A stretch of DNA of 64,000 nucleotides from Thermocrispum municipale DSM 44069 (GTDB lineage: Bacteria > Actinomycetota > Actinomycetes > Mycobacteriales > Pseudonocardiaceae). Under the pieces are notes generated by a model. The model saw nothing but the letters and a program-made list of their open reading frames with translations, did no database searches and had not been told where the DNA came from. This document shows positions 17,443 through 25,782 of the stretch, piece by piece. The first letter of the stretch is position 1. Each line of letters opens with the position of its first letter. The stretch covers positions 1 to 64,000 of the forward strand of contig NZ_ATYT01000015.1 in assembly GCF_000427825.1 (NCBI RefSeq). Direction: 5' to 3'. Made by a program: the position numbers and the translations under genes.

Positions 17443-18837
17443 TTATGCCCTTGCCGGCTCCGCAGCCGCATCCCGTTCCCGCTTCGCAGACGGCGCCGTG
17501 CCGGTGTCGTCCAGTAGCGGCGGCGTGGTCGGCGAGTTCAGTACCTCGTCGTCCAGCAGGCCTTCGGAGCGGGACACCAGCACCGGCACCACGATCTGCC
17601 CGGCCACGTTGGTGGCGGTGCGGATCATGTCGATGATCGGGTTGATCGAGTAGAACAACGCGATGCCCAGCGCGATCTGCTCCGGCGGCAGGCCGACCAC
17701 GGTGGCCGACAGGGTCAGCGCGGTCAACCAGCCGGTGGTACCCGCGGTGGCCAACGCGCCGAACACGGCCGCCGCCACGATGCCCAGGTACTGCCCGACG
17801 GACAGCGTGATGCCGGAGATGTTGGCGATGAAGATGACGCCGATGGCGGGGAAGACCGCCGCGCAGCCGTCCATCTTCGTGGTGCTGCCGAGCGGGACGG
17901 CGAACCCGGCGTACGCGGGCGGCACACCGAGGTTGACCGCCGTCTGCCTGGTCAGCGGCAGCGTGGCACCGGAGGACTGGGACGCGAACGCGAACTGCAG
18001 CGTGGTCCACGCCTTGCTGAAGAACCGCGCCGGGGAGACCTTGCCGACGAAGCGCAGCAGGATCGGGTAGACGACCAGCATGACCAGCAGCGTCCCGGTG
18101 TAGACGGCGGCCGTGGCGGTGGCCAGCGGCCCGAAGAGCTCGTCGCCGTAGGTGGCGGTCGCGGCGCCGATCAGACCGAAGACGCCCAGTGGCGCGAGCA
18201 ACACGATCCAGCCCAGGTAGCGCTGAACGATGGCGAACACGCTGGCGTTGAGCTCGACGAACGGCTTGGCCTTGTCGCCGAGCGAGTAGGCGGCCGCGCC
18301 GACGATCACAGCCAGGAACACCACCTGCAGCGTGCCGCCCTCGGCGAACGCGGCGAACGCGTTGCTGGGGATCAGGCTCTCCAGGAAGCTCCACCACGAG
18401 CCCCAGTTCGACATGCTCTCGGCGGCGCGGGCGGTGTTCTCCTCGGTCGGTGTCGCGCTCAGCCCACCGGAACCCGGGTCGAACAGCAGTCCGACGGCGA
18501 TGCCGATCAGCACGGCGATCAACGATGTGGTGGCGAACCACAACACCGTCTTGCCGCCCAGCCGCGCGGCTTCCCGGCCACCGCCGAGCTGGCGCAGCGA
18601 GTTGATGCCCACGACGATCGCGGTGAACACCAACGGAAGAACGGCCAGCTGCAGCAGCGTGGTGAACGTGGACCCGATGGCGTCCAGCGCCTCACTCAGC
18701 CACGTGGTTTCCGTGGTGCGCGCGATGACGCCGACCAGCACGCCGAGCAGCAACGCGGAGATGACTGCGGTGCCGAACACGCGTGGGCGGGTGTAGGTGC
18801 GAAGAAACGACCTCTCCCGGTCGGATGACTGTGACAC
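17443..18837 (-). CDS. Dicarboxylate/amino acid:cation symporter (DAACS family)
   Basis: 464-aa secondary transporter of the glutamate/aspartate/dicarboxylate:cation symporter family (GltP/DctA-like). Hydrophobic helices run throughout. The first re-entrant hairpin carries the Ser-rich signature SQSSGATLPLT, followed by the substrate and cation site GSTTKMDGCA. The C-terminal helix has SINPIIDMIRTATNVAGQ, matching the family D-x3-R-x3-N-x3 motif. A charged cytoplasmic tail of about 45 residues follows. GTG start with GGAGGG four bases upstream. Likely imports C4-dicarboxylates or acidic amino acids coupled to H+ or Na+; the exact substrate cannot be read. A 15-bp palindrome lies about 95 bp upstream. 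Confidence 0.93.
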   Translation of the reverse strand: MSQSSDRERSFLRTYTRPRVFGTAVISALLLGVLVGVIARTTETTWLSEALDAIGSTFTTLLQLAVLPLVFTAIVVGINSLRQLGGGREAARLGGKTVLWFATTSLIAVLIGIAVGLLFDPGSGGLSATPTEENTARAAESMSNWGSWWSFLESLIPSNAFAAFAEGGTLQVVFLAVIVGAAAYSLGDKAKPFVELNASVFAIVQRYLGWIVLLAPLGVFGLIGAATATYGDELFGPLATATAAVYTGTLLVMLVVYPILLRFVGKVSPARFFSKAWTTLQFAFASQSSGATLPLTRQTAVNLGVPPAYAGFAVPLGSTTKMDGCAAVFPAIGVIFIANISGITLSVGQYLGIVAAAVFGALATAGTTGWLTALTLSATVVGLPPEQIALGIALFYSINPIIDMIRTATNVAGQIVVPVLVSRSEGLLDDEVLNSPTTPPLLDDTGTAPSAKRERDAAAEPARA

Positions 18838-18929
18838 GGTGCCCTCCTGTGAACCGGACGCCGGATAGGCGCCCCAATAGAGGGTCCACCGATCAGGTGA
18901 GCGTGGACAGTTCGCCCACTATGCGGGAG

Positions 18930-18944
18930 CGGGAATAATTCCCG
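18930..18944. promoter_or_regulatory. 15-bp palindrome upstream of symporter gene
   Basis: CGGGAAT-A-ATTCCCG is a perfect AT-cored dyad with a one-base centre, too tight to form a hairpin. It sits between the maf stop and the symporter promoter region. An operator for a dimeric regulator of the symporter is the likeliest use. Confidence 0.4.
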
Positions 18945-19568
18945 TCATCCCCACAGGTCGGTGACGCGGATGCCGACCTCGGCGAGCAGACGCCGGGTCA
19001 GCGGCAGGCTGATGCCGATGACGCTGGAGGGATCGCCGTCGACGCCTTCCACGAACCAGCCGCCGAGGCCGTCCAGGGTGAACGCGCCCGCCACCTGCAA
19101 CGGCTCACCGGATTCCAGGTAGGCGGCGAGTTCTTCTTCGCTCGGCCGGCTCCAGCGCACCACGGTCGACTTGCTCGCCGCGGCCTCCTTGACCCGGACG
19201 TCGCCGTCGAGCCGGACGACGGCATGCCCGGTGATCAGCGTGCCGGACTTGCCCGCCATGCGCAGCCAGCGGTCGCGGGCGATCTGCTTGGTCTGCGGCT
19301 TGCCGACCACTTCGCCGTCGAACGACAACATCGAGTCGCAGCCGACGATCACCGACTCCCCGGTGTGGCCCTCCGCAGCCAGTTCGTCGGCGACCGCGGC
19401 GGCCTTCGCCTGAGCCAGCCGCACGACCAATTGTTCCGGTGTCGGGTCGGACAGCTCGGCGGCGACGGCGTCCTCGTCGATCCCGGACACGCGCACGACG
19501 GGGTCGATCCCGGCGGCGCGCAGCACGGCAAGTCGGGCGGGAGATGCGGAGGCCAGCACGAACTGCAT
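18945..19568 (-). CDS. maf: Maf-family nucleotide pyrophosphatase
   Basis: 207-aa Maf/HAM1-superfamily protein. The N-terminal motif is FVLASASPARLAVLRAAG (usual SxSPRR, here SPAR), followed by GCDSML in place of DTVV, a KPQTKQ segment with the conserved lysine, and ITGHAVV. Family members hydrolyse modified or canonical NTPs (for example dTTP, UTP, m5UTP) to NMP and pyrophosphate and are linked to septum control. ATG at 19568. A homologue (Rv3282, by memory) sits in the same accA3-accD5 interval in mycobacteria. Which nucleotide it uses cannot be judged from the altered motif. Confidence 0.9.
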   Translation of the reverse strand: MQFVLASASPARLAVLRAAGIDPVVRVSGIDEDAVAAELSDPTPEQLVVRLAQAKAAAVADELAAEGHTGESVIVGCDSMLSFDGEVVGKPQTKQIARDRWLRMAGKSGTLITGHAVVRLDGDVRVKEAAASKSTVVRWSRPSEEELAAYLESGEPLQVAGAFTLDGLGGWFVEGVDGDPSSVIGISLPLTRRLLAEVGIRVTDLWG

Positions 19569-19694
19569 GAGTGCGGAGTCTAAGCCGCCCCGGTGCCCGC
19601 CCAGCCGTTGCGGTGGCAGGGTCGGCGGTCCGGGTTGGGCTCTCGGGCGCGCGGGGTCACCGCCTGCGGCCGCGTTCGCCAAGATTAACTCGAC

Positions 19695-19710
19695 GATTTG
19701 TCGACAAATC
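19695..19710. promoter_or_regulatory. Perfect 16-bp palindrome at the dinB 3' end
   Basis: GATTTGTCGACAAATC is a perfect AT-rich dyad in an otherwise very GC-rich context. It overlaps the stop codon of the DinB-like gene and lies about 130 bp upstream of maf. It could be an operator for maf or a small terminator stem; no T-run follows. Confidence 0.45.
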
Positions 19711-20236
19711 AGTCGCCGGTGGTGCCGTCGATCATCTCGCGCAGGATGTCCAAGTGCCCGGCGTGCCGACCGGTCTCTTCGATCATGTGCAGGTAGGCCC
19801 ACCGTGTCGTCATCGATCTGCCGCTGCGGAGCGTGACCGCGTGATCGAGCTCGTAGGCCGCGGCGATCTCGCGGGAGCGCTCGCACTGGGCCTCGTAAGC
19901 GTCGATGACCTCGTCGATCTTCTCGTCCGGCTCGAGCCGCATGTCCGCCTCCGGGTCCTCGACCCACGGCGGCGTCTCCAGCTCTTCCCGCGGGGTCTGC
20001 GTGAGCTGGACGGCGAACCACTCGTGCTCGACCCAGCGCAGGTGTTTGACCAGTCCGCCGATCGAGGTTCCGCTGTCGACCGGGCTCCGGCGGGCGTCCT
20101 CCTCGGACACTCCGCGCGCTTTGCGGACGACGGCGCCGCGCAGGTAGTCGAGGAACGCTTCGAGCATCTTCCGTTCGTCCGCGGCGGTCACGGAGTTGAT
20201 GAGATCCCGCGGCCTGCCGGGCTGGGTGTCAGACAT
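19709..20236 (-). CDS. DinB/DUF664-family protein
   Basis: 175-aa four-helix-bundle protein of the DinB-like superfamily (DUF664, mycothiol-dependent enzyme relatives). The likely metal-site histidines are in GLVKHLRWVEHEWF (about residue 65) and near the C-terminus in EETGRHAGHLDILRE (HxxxH). Members include thiol-dependent S-transferases for bacillithiol or mycothiol and uncharacterised metalloproteins. ATG 20236 is chosen over the upstream MPLSSAL extension because the domain begins soon after it. It lies downstream of accE on the same strand with a 162-bp gap containing a tandem repeat. The gene's stop is embedded in a perfect palindrome. Confidence 0.85.
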   Translation of the reverse strand: MSDTQPGRPRDLINSVTAADERKMLEAFLDYLRGAVVRKARGVSEEDARRSPVDSGTSIGGLVKHLRWVEHEWFAVQLTQTPREELETPPWVEDPEADMRLEPDEKIDEVIDAYEAQCERSREIAAAYELDHAVTLRSGRSMTTRWAYLHMIEETGRHAGHLDILREMIDGTTGD

Positions 20237-20330
20237 AAGCGCGGACGATAACGGCAACGGCGGCGAGTAGCGACCGGTTTTGGGGTTTTGTGCCGATTCG
20301 GCCGGAGTGCTCGCCGCCTGCGACGGGCCG

Positions 20331-20410
20331 ACGCCGCGCCACGACCTGCGAGCTGGTGCGACGCCGCGCCACGACGTGCGAGCTGGTGCGATGCCGCGCT
20401 ACCGGCTGCG
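20331..20410. repeat. 30-bp tandem repeat, two copies plus a partial third
   Basis: Copies at 20331-20360 and 20361-20390 differ at one base. A partial, more diverged copy at 20391-20410 runs across the accE stop. The array fills much of the gap between accE and the DinB-like gene. Confidence 0.7.
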
Positions 20411-20617
20411 GGCCGATGCCTGCCACGCACCGGGCCCGGGCCGCAGCGGTTGCCGCAACCGCGGTTCCGGATCAGCCCACGCCGACCGGGGCTTCGGTTC
20501 GTCCTTCTGCTGGGCGCCTGCCGCGACCGCAGCGAGCGCGGCGGTCAGCGCGGCCAGCTCCTCGTCGTCCGGCGTACCCCGGACGATGCGCAGGAACGGC
20601 TTCTTCTCCTCGCTCAT
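20399..20617 (-). CDS. accE5: Acyl-CoA carboxylase epsilon subunit
   Basis: 72-aa small actinobacterial carboxylase epsilon subunit. It has the signature [21 protein letters not shown] near the N-terminus and RSAWADP...PGPGAW near the C-terminus. It activates the carboxylase by bridging AccA3 and AccD5. Its ATG overlaps the accD5 stop by four bases (ATGA), so it is translationally coupled to accD5. The 3' end runs into a 30-bp tandem repeat that may have reshaped the C-terminus (ASARSR). The assignment is strong given motif, size and position. Confidence 0.92.
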   Translation of the reverse strand: MSEEKKPFLRIVRGTPDDEELAALTAALAAVAAGAQQKDEPKPRSAWADPEPRLRQPLRPGPGAWQASARSR

Positions 20618-22254
20618 AGCGGGATGTTCCCGTGCTTCTTGGGCGGCAACGACTCGCGCTTCTCACGCAGCATCCGCAGCGCCCGGGCCACGTAGCCACG
20701 CGTGTACGACGGCGGGATGACCGAGTCGACGTAGCCACGCTCGGCCGCCACATACGGGTTGCACAGCGTGTCCTCGTACTCCTGGATCAGCTCCTGCCGC
20801 AACGCCTCGACGTCCTTGCCTTCCTCGGCCGCCTTCATCAGCGTCTTGCGGTGCACGATGTTGGCCGCGCCCTGCGCACCCATCACGGCGATCTGCGCGG
20901 TCGGCCACGCCAGATTGATGTCCGCGCCGAGGTGCTTGGAACCCATGACGTCGTACGCGCCGCCGTACGCCTTGCGCGTGATGACGGTGACCAGCGGGAC
21001 GGTGGCCTCGGCGTAGGCGTAGATCAGCTTCGCGCCGCGCCGGATGATGCCGTTCCACTCCTGATCGGTGCCGGGCAGGAAGCCCGGCACGTCCACGAAC
21101 GTCAGCACCGGGATGTTGAACGCGTCGCAGGTCCGCACGAAGCGGGCGGCCTTCTCCGACGCGTTGATGTCCAGGCATCCGGCCAGTTGGGTCGGCTGGT
21201 TGGCGACGATGCCCACCGCATGGCCCTCGACCCGGCCGAAGCCGACCACGATGTTCGGCGCGAACAGCTCGTGCACCTCGAGGAACTCGCCGTCGTCCAG
21301 CACCCGCTCGATGACCTCGCGCATGTCGTAGGGCTGGTTCGGCGAGTCGGGGATCAGCGTGTCCAGCTCGCGGTCGGCGTCGGTGATGTCGTCGGCGACG
21401 GTCTGGCCGCTGGGCTGCGGGGCGTCGAACACCGGCGGGAAGTCCAGGTTGTTCGACGGCAGGTAGCTCAGCAGCTCCTTGACGTAGGCGATGGCGTCTT
21501 CCTCGTCGGTGCCCAGGTAGTGCGCGTTGCCCGACTTGGTGTTGTGCGTGCGACCACCACCGAGGTCCTCGAACGTGACCTCCTCACCGGTGACCGTCTT
21601 GATGACGTCCGGGCCGGTGATGAACATGTGCGAGGTCTGGTCGACCATCACCACGAAGTCGGTCAGTGCGGGCGAGTACACGTGCCCGCCGGCGTTCGCT
21701 CCCATGATCAACGAGATCTGGGGGATGACACCGGAGGCGTGCGTGTTGCGACGGAAGATCTCGCCGTACAGGCCGAGCGACACCACGCCTTCCTGGATGC
21801 GCGCGCCGCCGCCCTCGTTGATACCGATGATCGGCCTGCCGGTCTTGATCGCCAGGTCCATCACCTTGACGATCTTTTCCCCGTACACCTCGCCGAGCGA
21901 GCCACCGAAGACCGTGACGTCCTGGGAGAACACGCACACCGGACGGCCGTCGACGGTGCCGTAGCCGGTCACCACGCCGTCGCCGTACGGACGGTTGCGG
22001 TCCTGGCCGAAGTTGGTCGACCGGTGCCTGGCCAGCTCGTCGAGTTCGACGAACGAGCCGGGATCGAGCAGCATGTCGATGCGTTCTCGCGCGGTCTTCT
22101 TGCCCTTGGCGTGCTGCTTCTCCACCGCTCGCGCGGAGCCGGCGTGCACCGCTTCGTCGTTGCGCCGATACAAGTCGGCGAGCTTGCCCGCGGTGGTGTG
22201 GATGTCCGGCTCGGTTTCCGGCACGTTGCCGATCGGTTCCGTCGCAGAACTCAT
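20614..22254 (-). CDS. accD5: Acyl-CoA (propionyl-CoA) carboxylase beta subunit
   Basis: 546-aa carboxyltransferase subunit with the two crotonase-like domains of the family. Visible elements are the N-terminal [18 protein letters not shown], the oxyanion-hole regions [14 protein letters not shown] and [22 protein letters not shown], and [17 protein letters not shown]. It transfers the carboxyl group from biotin to propionyl- or acetyl-CoA. Its position beside accE and birA matches mycobacterial accD5. The ATG at 22254 follows a -10-like TAGGCT by eight bases; an upstream in-frame extension ([13 protein letters not shown]) is not supported. Product feeds methylmalonyl-CoA to lipid synthesis or to mutAB. 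Confidence 0.95.
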   Translation of the reverse strand: MSSATEPIGNVPETEPDIHTTAGKLADLYRRNDEAVHAGSARAVEKQHAKGKKTARERIDMLLDPGSFVELDELARHRSTNFGQDRNRPYGDGVVTGYGTVDGRPVCVFSQDVTVFGGSLGEVYGEKIVKVMDLAIKTGRPIIGINEGGGARIQEGVVSLGLYGEIFRRNTHASGVIPQISLIMGANAGGHVYSPALTDFVVMVDQTSHMFITGPDVIKTVTGEEVTFEDLGGGRTHNTKSGNAHYLGTDEEDAIAYVKELLSYLPSNNLDFPPVFDAPQPSGQTVADDITDADRELDTLIPDSPNQPYDMREVIERVLDDGEFLEVHELFAPNIVVGFGRVEGHAVGIVANQPTQLAGCLDINASEKAARFVRTCDAFNIPVLTFVDVPGFLPGTDQEWNGIIRRGAKLIYAYAEATVPLVTVITRKAYGGAYDVMGSKHLGADINLAWPTAQIAVMGAQGAANIVHRKTLMKAAEEGKDVEALRQELIQEYEDTLCNPYVAAERGYVDSVIPPSYTRGYVARALRMLREKRESLPPKKHGNIPL

Positions 22255-22262
22255 AGCCTGCG

Positions 22263-22320
22263 AGCCTAACGGCAGTTCACGCATTTTCAGCACGTGACGT
22301 AGGCCATCTCACCGTAGGCT
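22263..22320. promoter_or_regulatory. Divergent accD5/birA promoter pair with identical -10 elements
   Basis: TAGGCT on the minus strand (22268-22263) lies 8 bases before the accD5 ATG. The same hexamer on the plus strand (22315-22320) lies 7 bases before the birA ATG. Neither start has a ribosome site, so both mRNAs look leaderless, sharing a 73-bp intergenic region. Confidence 0.5.
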
Positions 22321-22327
22321 TTGCGAC

Positions 22328-23134
22328 ATGTCCGAGCCGATCGACGCGGCCGCGTTGCGCGCCGCGCTGCTTGCCCCAGCTGGTCCGTACTCCGCGGTGC
22401 ACGTGGTGGCCTCGACCGGGTCGACCAACGCCGACTTGCGGGTCGCAGCCGCGGAGGGCGCGGCCGATCGCACCGTGCTGCTCGCCGAGGAGCAGACGTC
22501 CGGCCAGGGCAGGCGCGGGCGGAGCTGGACGTCGCCGCCGGGCGCGGGGATCTACCTGTCGGTGTTGTTGCGGCCGAGCGGTGTCGCCCCGGAGCGGCTG
22601 GGCTCGCTGGCCGTCGTCGCCGGGTTGGCGGTGCTCGAAGTGGCCAGGTCGGTGGGGGTGGAGGCCGTGCTGAAGTGGCCCAACGACATGCTCGCGGGCG
22701 ACGGCAAGCTCGCCGGTGTGCTCTCCGAGCTGGTGCATGACGCGCCGGAGCCCGCCGTCGTGCTGGGCATCGGGCTGAACGTCCACCCGCTCGGCGACGT
22801 TGAGCCCGGACCTGGCGGATTACGCGCCGTGTCACTGGCGGAAGCGGGCGCGCGGGATCCGGACCGGACGGCGCTGACCACGTCGTTGCTGCACGCCTTG
22901 CACGAACGGGAGCAGGCGTGGCGGGCAGCCGGCGGTGACCTGTCGGCGGCAGGATTGCTGGACGCCTATCGTGCGGCGTGCGCGACGCTCAATTCACGCG
23001 TCCGGGTGTTGTTGCCGGACGGGGAACTCGAGGGGGAGGCGGTCGACATCGACCGCACGGGGCAGCTGGTCGTCCGTACCGCCGACGGGTCGACCACCAC
23101 GGTGTTCGCCGGTGACGTCGTCCATGTGCGCTGA
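22328..23134 (+). CDS. birA: Biotin--[acetyl-CoA-carboxylase] ligase
   Basis: 268-aa biotin protein ligase without the N-terminal DNA-binding domain of E. coli BirA (group I, enzyme only). Motifs: STGSTNADL, the biotinyl-AMP loop EEQTSGQGRRGRSW, KWPNDMLAGDGKLAGVLSEL with the catalytic lysine, and GIGLNVH. A C-terminal SH3-like domain (GELEGEAVDIDRTGQLVV) follows. It activates biotin with ATP and attaches it to the EAMKM lysine of AccA3. It is divergent from accD5 across a short region with matched -10 elements, so ligase and carboxylase are probably expressed together. Confidence 0.95.
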   Translation: MSEPIDAAALRAALLAPAGPYSAVHVVASTGSTNADLRVAAAEGAADRTVLLAEEQTSGQGRRGRSWTSPPGAGIYLSVLLRPSGVAPERLGSLAVVAGLAVLEVARSVGVEAVLKWPNDMLAGDGKLAGVLSELVHDAPEPAVVLGIGLNVHPLGDVEPGPGGLRAVSLAEAGARDPDRTALTTSLLHALHEREQAWRAAGGDLSAAGLLDAYRAACATLNSRVRVLLPDGELEGEAVDIDRTGQLVVRTADGSTTTVFAGDVVHVR

Positions 23135-23236
23135 TCACTGACGCGCCGGCGAATTTATCGGGTTGCAGCCTGCGCCGGGCGCGGAAACGGATACGGTGAG
23201 TGAGCTGCCAGGAACACGAAACAGGAGCGTGCTGAG

Positions 23237-23794
23237 GTGGGCTACCCGAAGGGCTTGCTGAGTGAGGGCGAGCAGATCATCACGCACAAGCATCCGCACT
23301 TCAAGATGCTGATTTTTCCGCTGTTGTTCGGCGCGCTGCTGCTCGCCGTGGCCATCTGGCTCGGTGTGCTGGCAGGCGACGCGTCCCCGCCGTGGGACAT
23401 GGTCGCGCTCATCGCCGTCGTCGTCGTCGGCCTCGTGTTGCTGGTGTGGCTGGTGCTCACGCCGCTGGTGCGCTGGCGGACCACCCACTTCGTCGTGACC
23501 ACCGACCGGGTCATCGCACGGGAGGGCGTCCTCAAGCGCACCGGTATCGACATCCCGATGGCGCGCATCAACAGCGTGCGGTTCGAGCACGACCTGCTGG
23601 ACCGGATCTTCGGGTGCGGCACGCTGATCATCGAGTCGGCCTCCGACGAGCCGTTGCAGTTCGAGGACATCCCGCAGGTGGAGAAGATCCACACGTGGAT
23701 CTACCGCCAGCTCAACGACAACCCGTACGACGACTACGGGGTCGAGCAACAGGGGCCGCAAGGCACGCAGGAGTACCCGCACAGGGGACGGTGA
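23237..23794 (+). CDS. PH domain-containing membrane protein (bPH2/DUF304)
   Basis: 185-aa membrane protein. Two adjacent transmembrane helices lie at about residues 25-46 and 53-75 (LIFPLLFGALLLAVAIWLG; MVALIAVVVVGLVLLVWLVL). A bacterial PH-like domain follows (RWRTTHFVVTTDRVIAREGVLKRTGIDIPMARINSV), then a Gln/Asp/Tyr-rich tail. GTG start with GAG-rich ribosome site upstream. It is conserved beside birA in mycobacteria (Rv3278c, by memory). The role is unknown; YdbS-like proteins affect membrane integrity and antimicrobial resistance. Confidence 0.88.
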   Translation: MGYPKGLLSEGEQIITHKHPHFKMLIFPLLFGALLLAVAIWLGVLAGDASPPWDMVALIAVVVVGLVLLVWLVLTPLVRWRTTHFVVTTDRVIAREGVLKRTGIDIPMARINSVRFEHDLLDRIFGCGTLIIESASDEPLQFEDIPQVEKIHTWIYRQLNDNPYDDYGVEQQGPQGTQEYPHRGR

Positions 23795-23798
23795 CGAA

Positions 23799-24740
23799 GT
23801 GGCCGGAGCACGGGACGTCGGCTTGCCGTCGGTGCATCGCTCGGCGAGCTTGCCGGAGCGGGTGACGATCTGGGAGGTCGGGCCGCGCGACGGACTGCAG
23901 AACGAGAAGTCGATGGTCGACGTCGACGTGAAACTCGAGTTCGTGCAGCGCCTGGCCGATGCGGGGCTGACCACGATCGAGACGACCAGCTTCGTGCATC
24001 CGAAGTGGGTCCCGCAGCTGGCCGATGCCGAGCAGTTGCTCGAGCGGTTGGAACGCCGCAGCGGTGTGCGCTACCCGGTGCTGGTGCCCAACGAGCGCGG
24101 CATGGATCGCGCGGTGAAGGCCGGCGTCGAGGACATCGCGGTGTTCGCCAGCGCCACCCGGACGTTCGCCGAGCGGAACCTGAACAACACCCTCGAGGGC
24201 CAGTTCGGGCTGTTCGAGCCCGTGCTGGCCCGCGCGAAGGAGGCGGGCATGCGGGTGCGCGGGTACGTCTCCATGTGCTGGGGCGACCCGTGGGAGGGCG
24301 ATGTGCGGCCGGAGCAGGTCGCCGACGTCGCAGGCAGGCTGCACGAGATGGGCTGCTGGCAGCTGTCGTTGGGCGACACCATCGGCGTCGCGACACCGGG
24401 GCACGTCGAGGCGGTGCTGGCGGCGGTGACGCAGCGGGTGCCGGTGGAGTCGGTGGCGGTGCATTTCCACGACACCTACGGTCAGGCCCTGGCCAACACG
24501 GCGGCCGCGCTGCGGCTGGGCGTCACCACGGTCGACTCGTCGGCGGGTGGTCTCGGCGGGTGCCCGTACGCGAAGTCGGCGACCGGCAACCTGGCCACCG
24601 AGGACCTGGTGTGGATGCTGGACGGGCTGGGGATCGAGCACGGCGTGGACCTGGACGCGCTCGTGCGGGTCAGCACGTGGATGGCCGAGCAACTGGGGAG
24701 GCCCACGCCGTCTCGCGTCGTGCGTGCGCTGGCTGAATGA
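23799..24740 (+). CDS. mvaB: Hydroxymethylglutaryl-CoA lyase
   Basis: 313-aa HMGL-like TIM-barrel enzyme cleaving HMG-CoA to acetyl-CoA and acetoacetate, the last step of leucine catabolism. Key motifs: WEVGPRDGLQNE (catalytic Arg/Asp), TSFVHPKWVPQLAD, GYVSMCWGDPWEG, SLGDTIGVATP, VHFHDTYGQALAN (metal-binding HxH) and the glycine loop with the active cysteine GGLGGCPYAKSATGN. GTG 23799 lies 4 bases after the PH-domain gene stop, so the two are probably cotranscribed. Together with accA3/accD5 and the acyl-CoA dehydrogenase it fits branched-chain amino acid degradation. Confidence 0.94.
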   Translation: MAGARDVGLPSVHRSASLPERVTIWEVGPRDGLQNEKSMVDVDVKLEFVQRLADAGLTTIETTSFVHPKWVPQLADAEQLLERLERRSGVRYPVLVPNERGMDRAVKAGVEDIAVFASATRTFAERNLNNTLEGQFGLFEPVLARAKEAGMRVRGYVSMCWGDPWEGDVRPEQVADVAGRLHEMGCWQLSLGDTIGVATPGHVEAVLAAVTQRVPVESVAVHFHDTYGQALANTAAALRLGVTTVDSSAGGLGGCPYAKSATGNLATEDLVWMLDGLGIEHGVDLDALVRVSTWMAEQLGRPTPSRVVRALAE

Positions 24741-25048
24741 GCCCGGCACAGGGCGACGCGCACGAACTTGGCCGGGATTCTCGTGCTGTCGGGGTGGGTG
24801 CTGGGCCGCGGCGGCCTTGCCGCGACCGGTGGATCGTCGCAGGCTCCGATTGCGTGGCTCGGCGGCGGCCTGCCGGGGCGTCCGGGACGTAGTCCTGATC
24901 ACGATCGGCGCACGAACGAAAACCCGTGGGAACCGAGCGTGGTGCGTTAGCGTCTAACCGGATCGCGCACCGCGCCGTCCCAGGGGCGGGGCGCCGTCGA
25001 TCGACTCGACAGGGACTGCAGGGACGCCACTGGGACCGGGAGGGCGCC
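24741..25048. other. Intergenic region upstream of the toxin module
   Basis: 308 bases without a credible gene. Near its end GTTAG-CGT-CTAAC (24946-24958) is a short inverted repeat that overlaps a -10-like TAGCGT (24948-24953). A transcript starting there would carry a leader of about 90 bases before the GTG at 25049. The rest shows no recognisable structure, and no terminator is obvious after mvaB. Confidence 0.4.
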
Positions 25049-25453
25049 GTGACCGAGTACCGAGCGCGGGTCGATGAGCTTCTCGCCGACTACCGGCGCG
25101 GCCGGGAACAGCTCGCCGAGGTCCACCGCACGCTGAGCAAGATCATCGCGACGGCCAGATCGTCCGACGGCTCGGTCACCGCCACCGTGGGCCCGCGGGG
25201 CACGCTGACCGCGCTCACCATCACCGAGCAGGCCTACGAGGCGTTCTCGCCCGCGGAACTCGCCGAGCAGATCGTCCGGCTGACCAAACGGGCCGCGACC
25301 ACCGCCGTGGCCGAAGCGAGTGCGGCGCTGGCGCCGGCGTTGCCGTCGGGTGTCGATCCGGAGGCGTTGCTGCTCGGCACGGCCGACCTTTCCCCGGCGG
25401 AGTTGCGTGCTCATCATGACGGTGCTGCCGACTCGAGTGGGGAAGGCCGATGA
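25049..25453 (+). CDS. YbaB/EbfC-like protein, first gene of toxin module
   Basis: 134-aa protein resembling the YbaB/EbfC nucleoid-associated fold. It has an N-terminal helix (RVDELLADYRRGREQLAEVHRTLS), a short beta hairpin (DGSVTATVGPRGTLTALTI) and a C-terminal helix ending in a flexible tail. Such genes regularly precede WXG100 and polymorphic-toxin genes in Actinobacteria, where they may be chaperone- or Esp-like rather than DNA-binding. GTG start with GAGGG upstream. The stop overlaps the next ATG as ATGA, coupling the two genes. Function within the module is inference. Confidence 0.75.
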   Translation: MTEYRARVDELLADYRRGREQLAEVHRTLSKIIATARSSDGSVTATVGPRGTLTALTITEQAYEAFSPAELAEQIVRLTKRAATTAVAEASAALAPALPSGVDPEALLLGTADLSPAELRAHHDGAADSSGEGR

Positions 25454-25779
25454 ACCCCGATCACGGAGCTGACGTCGAGCGCCTCGCGTCGCGGGCACGT
25501 GATTTCAGCGAGCACGCCCAGCGCGCGAAGCGGATCGCGGACGACCTGCGCGCGGCCGTCGACGGCAAGGCCCCGTGGGGATCGGACGAGATCGGAGAGC
25601 GCTTCGCCGGTGCGCACGTCGACGCCGCGAATCGGGCCATGCAGCGGCTGGAGGAGATCAGCGCGCAGCTGACCTCGATGGGGGACAAGTTCGGCGACGC
25701 GGCCAAGACCTACCGGTCGACCGACGACGAGTCCGCGGAGGGCGCAGCCCGCATCGACCGCGAGCTCGGGGAGGTCTGA
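25450..25779 (+). CDS. WXG100-like helical protein
   Basis: 109-aa small helical-hairpin protein. The turn reads PWGSDEIGERFAG (residues 38-50), close to the WXG motif with downstream helix of ESX substrates. The flanking helices are rich in Ala, Arg, Glu and Gln. ESX substrates of this kind pair with partner proteins and carry export signals for type VII secretion. It is coupled to the YbaB-like gene (ATGA) and followed three bases later by the toxin, so it is probably the toxin's export partner. No type VII secretion machinery gene is in this window. Confidence 0.75.
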   Translation: MNPDHGADVERLASRARDFSEHAQRAKRIADDLRAAVDGKAPWGSDEIGERFAGAHVDAANRAMQRLEEISAQLTSMGDKFGDAAKTYRSTDDESAEGAARIDRELGEV

Positions 25780-25782
25780 CCC

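Noticed and set aside
20188-20430. Small repeat-containing frames over the 30-bp tandem repeats
   Set aside because: The apparent peptide repeats only reflect the DNA repeat; no ribosome site, and the frame overlaps accE and dinB ends.
24768-24950. 60-codon frame in the gap before the toxin module
   Set aside because: TTG start without ribosome site, low-complexity Gly/Arg product, and it runs up to the likely promoter element.
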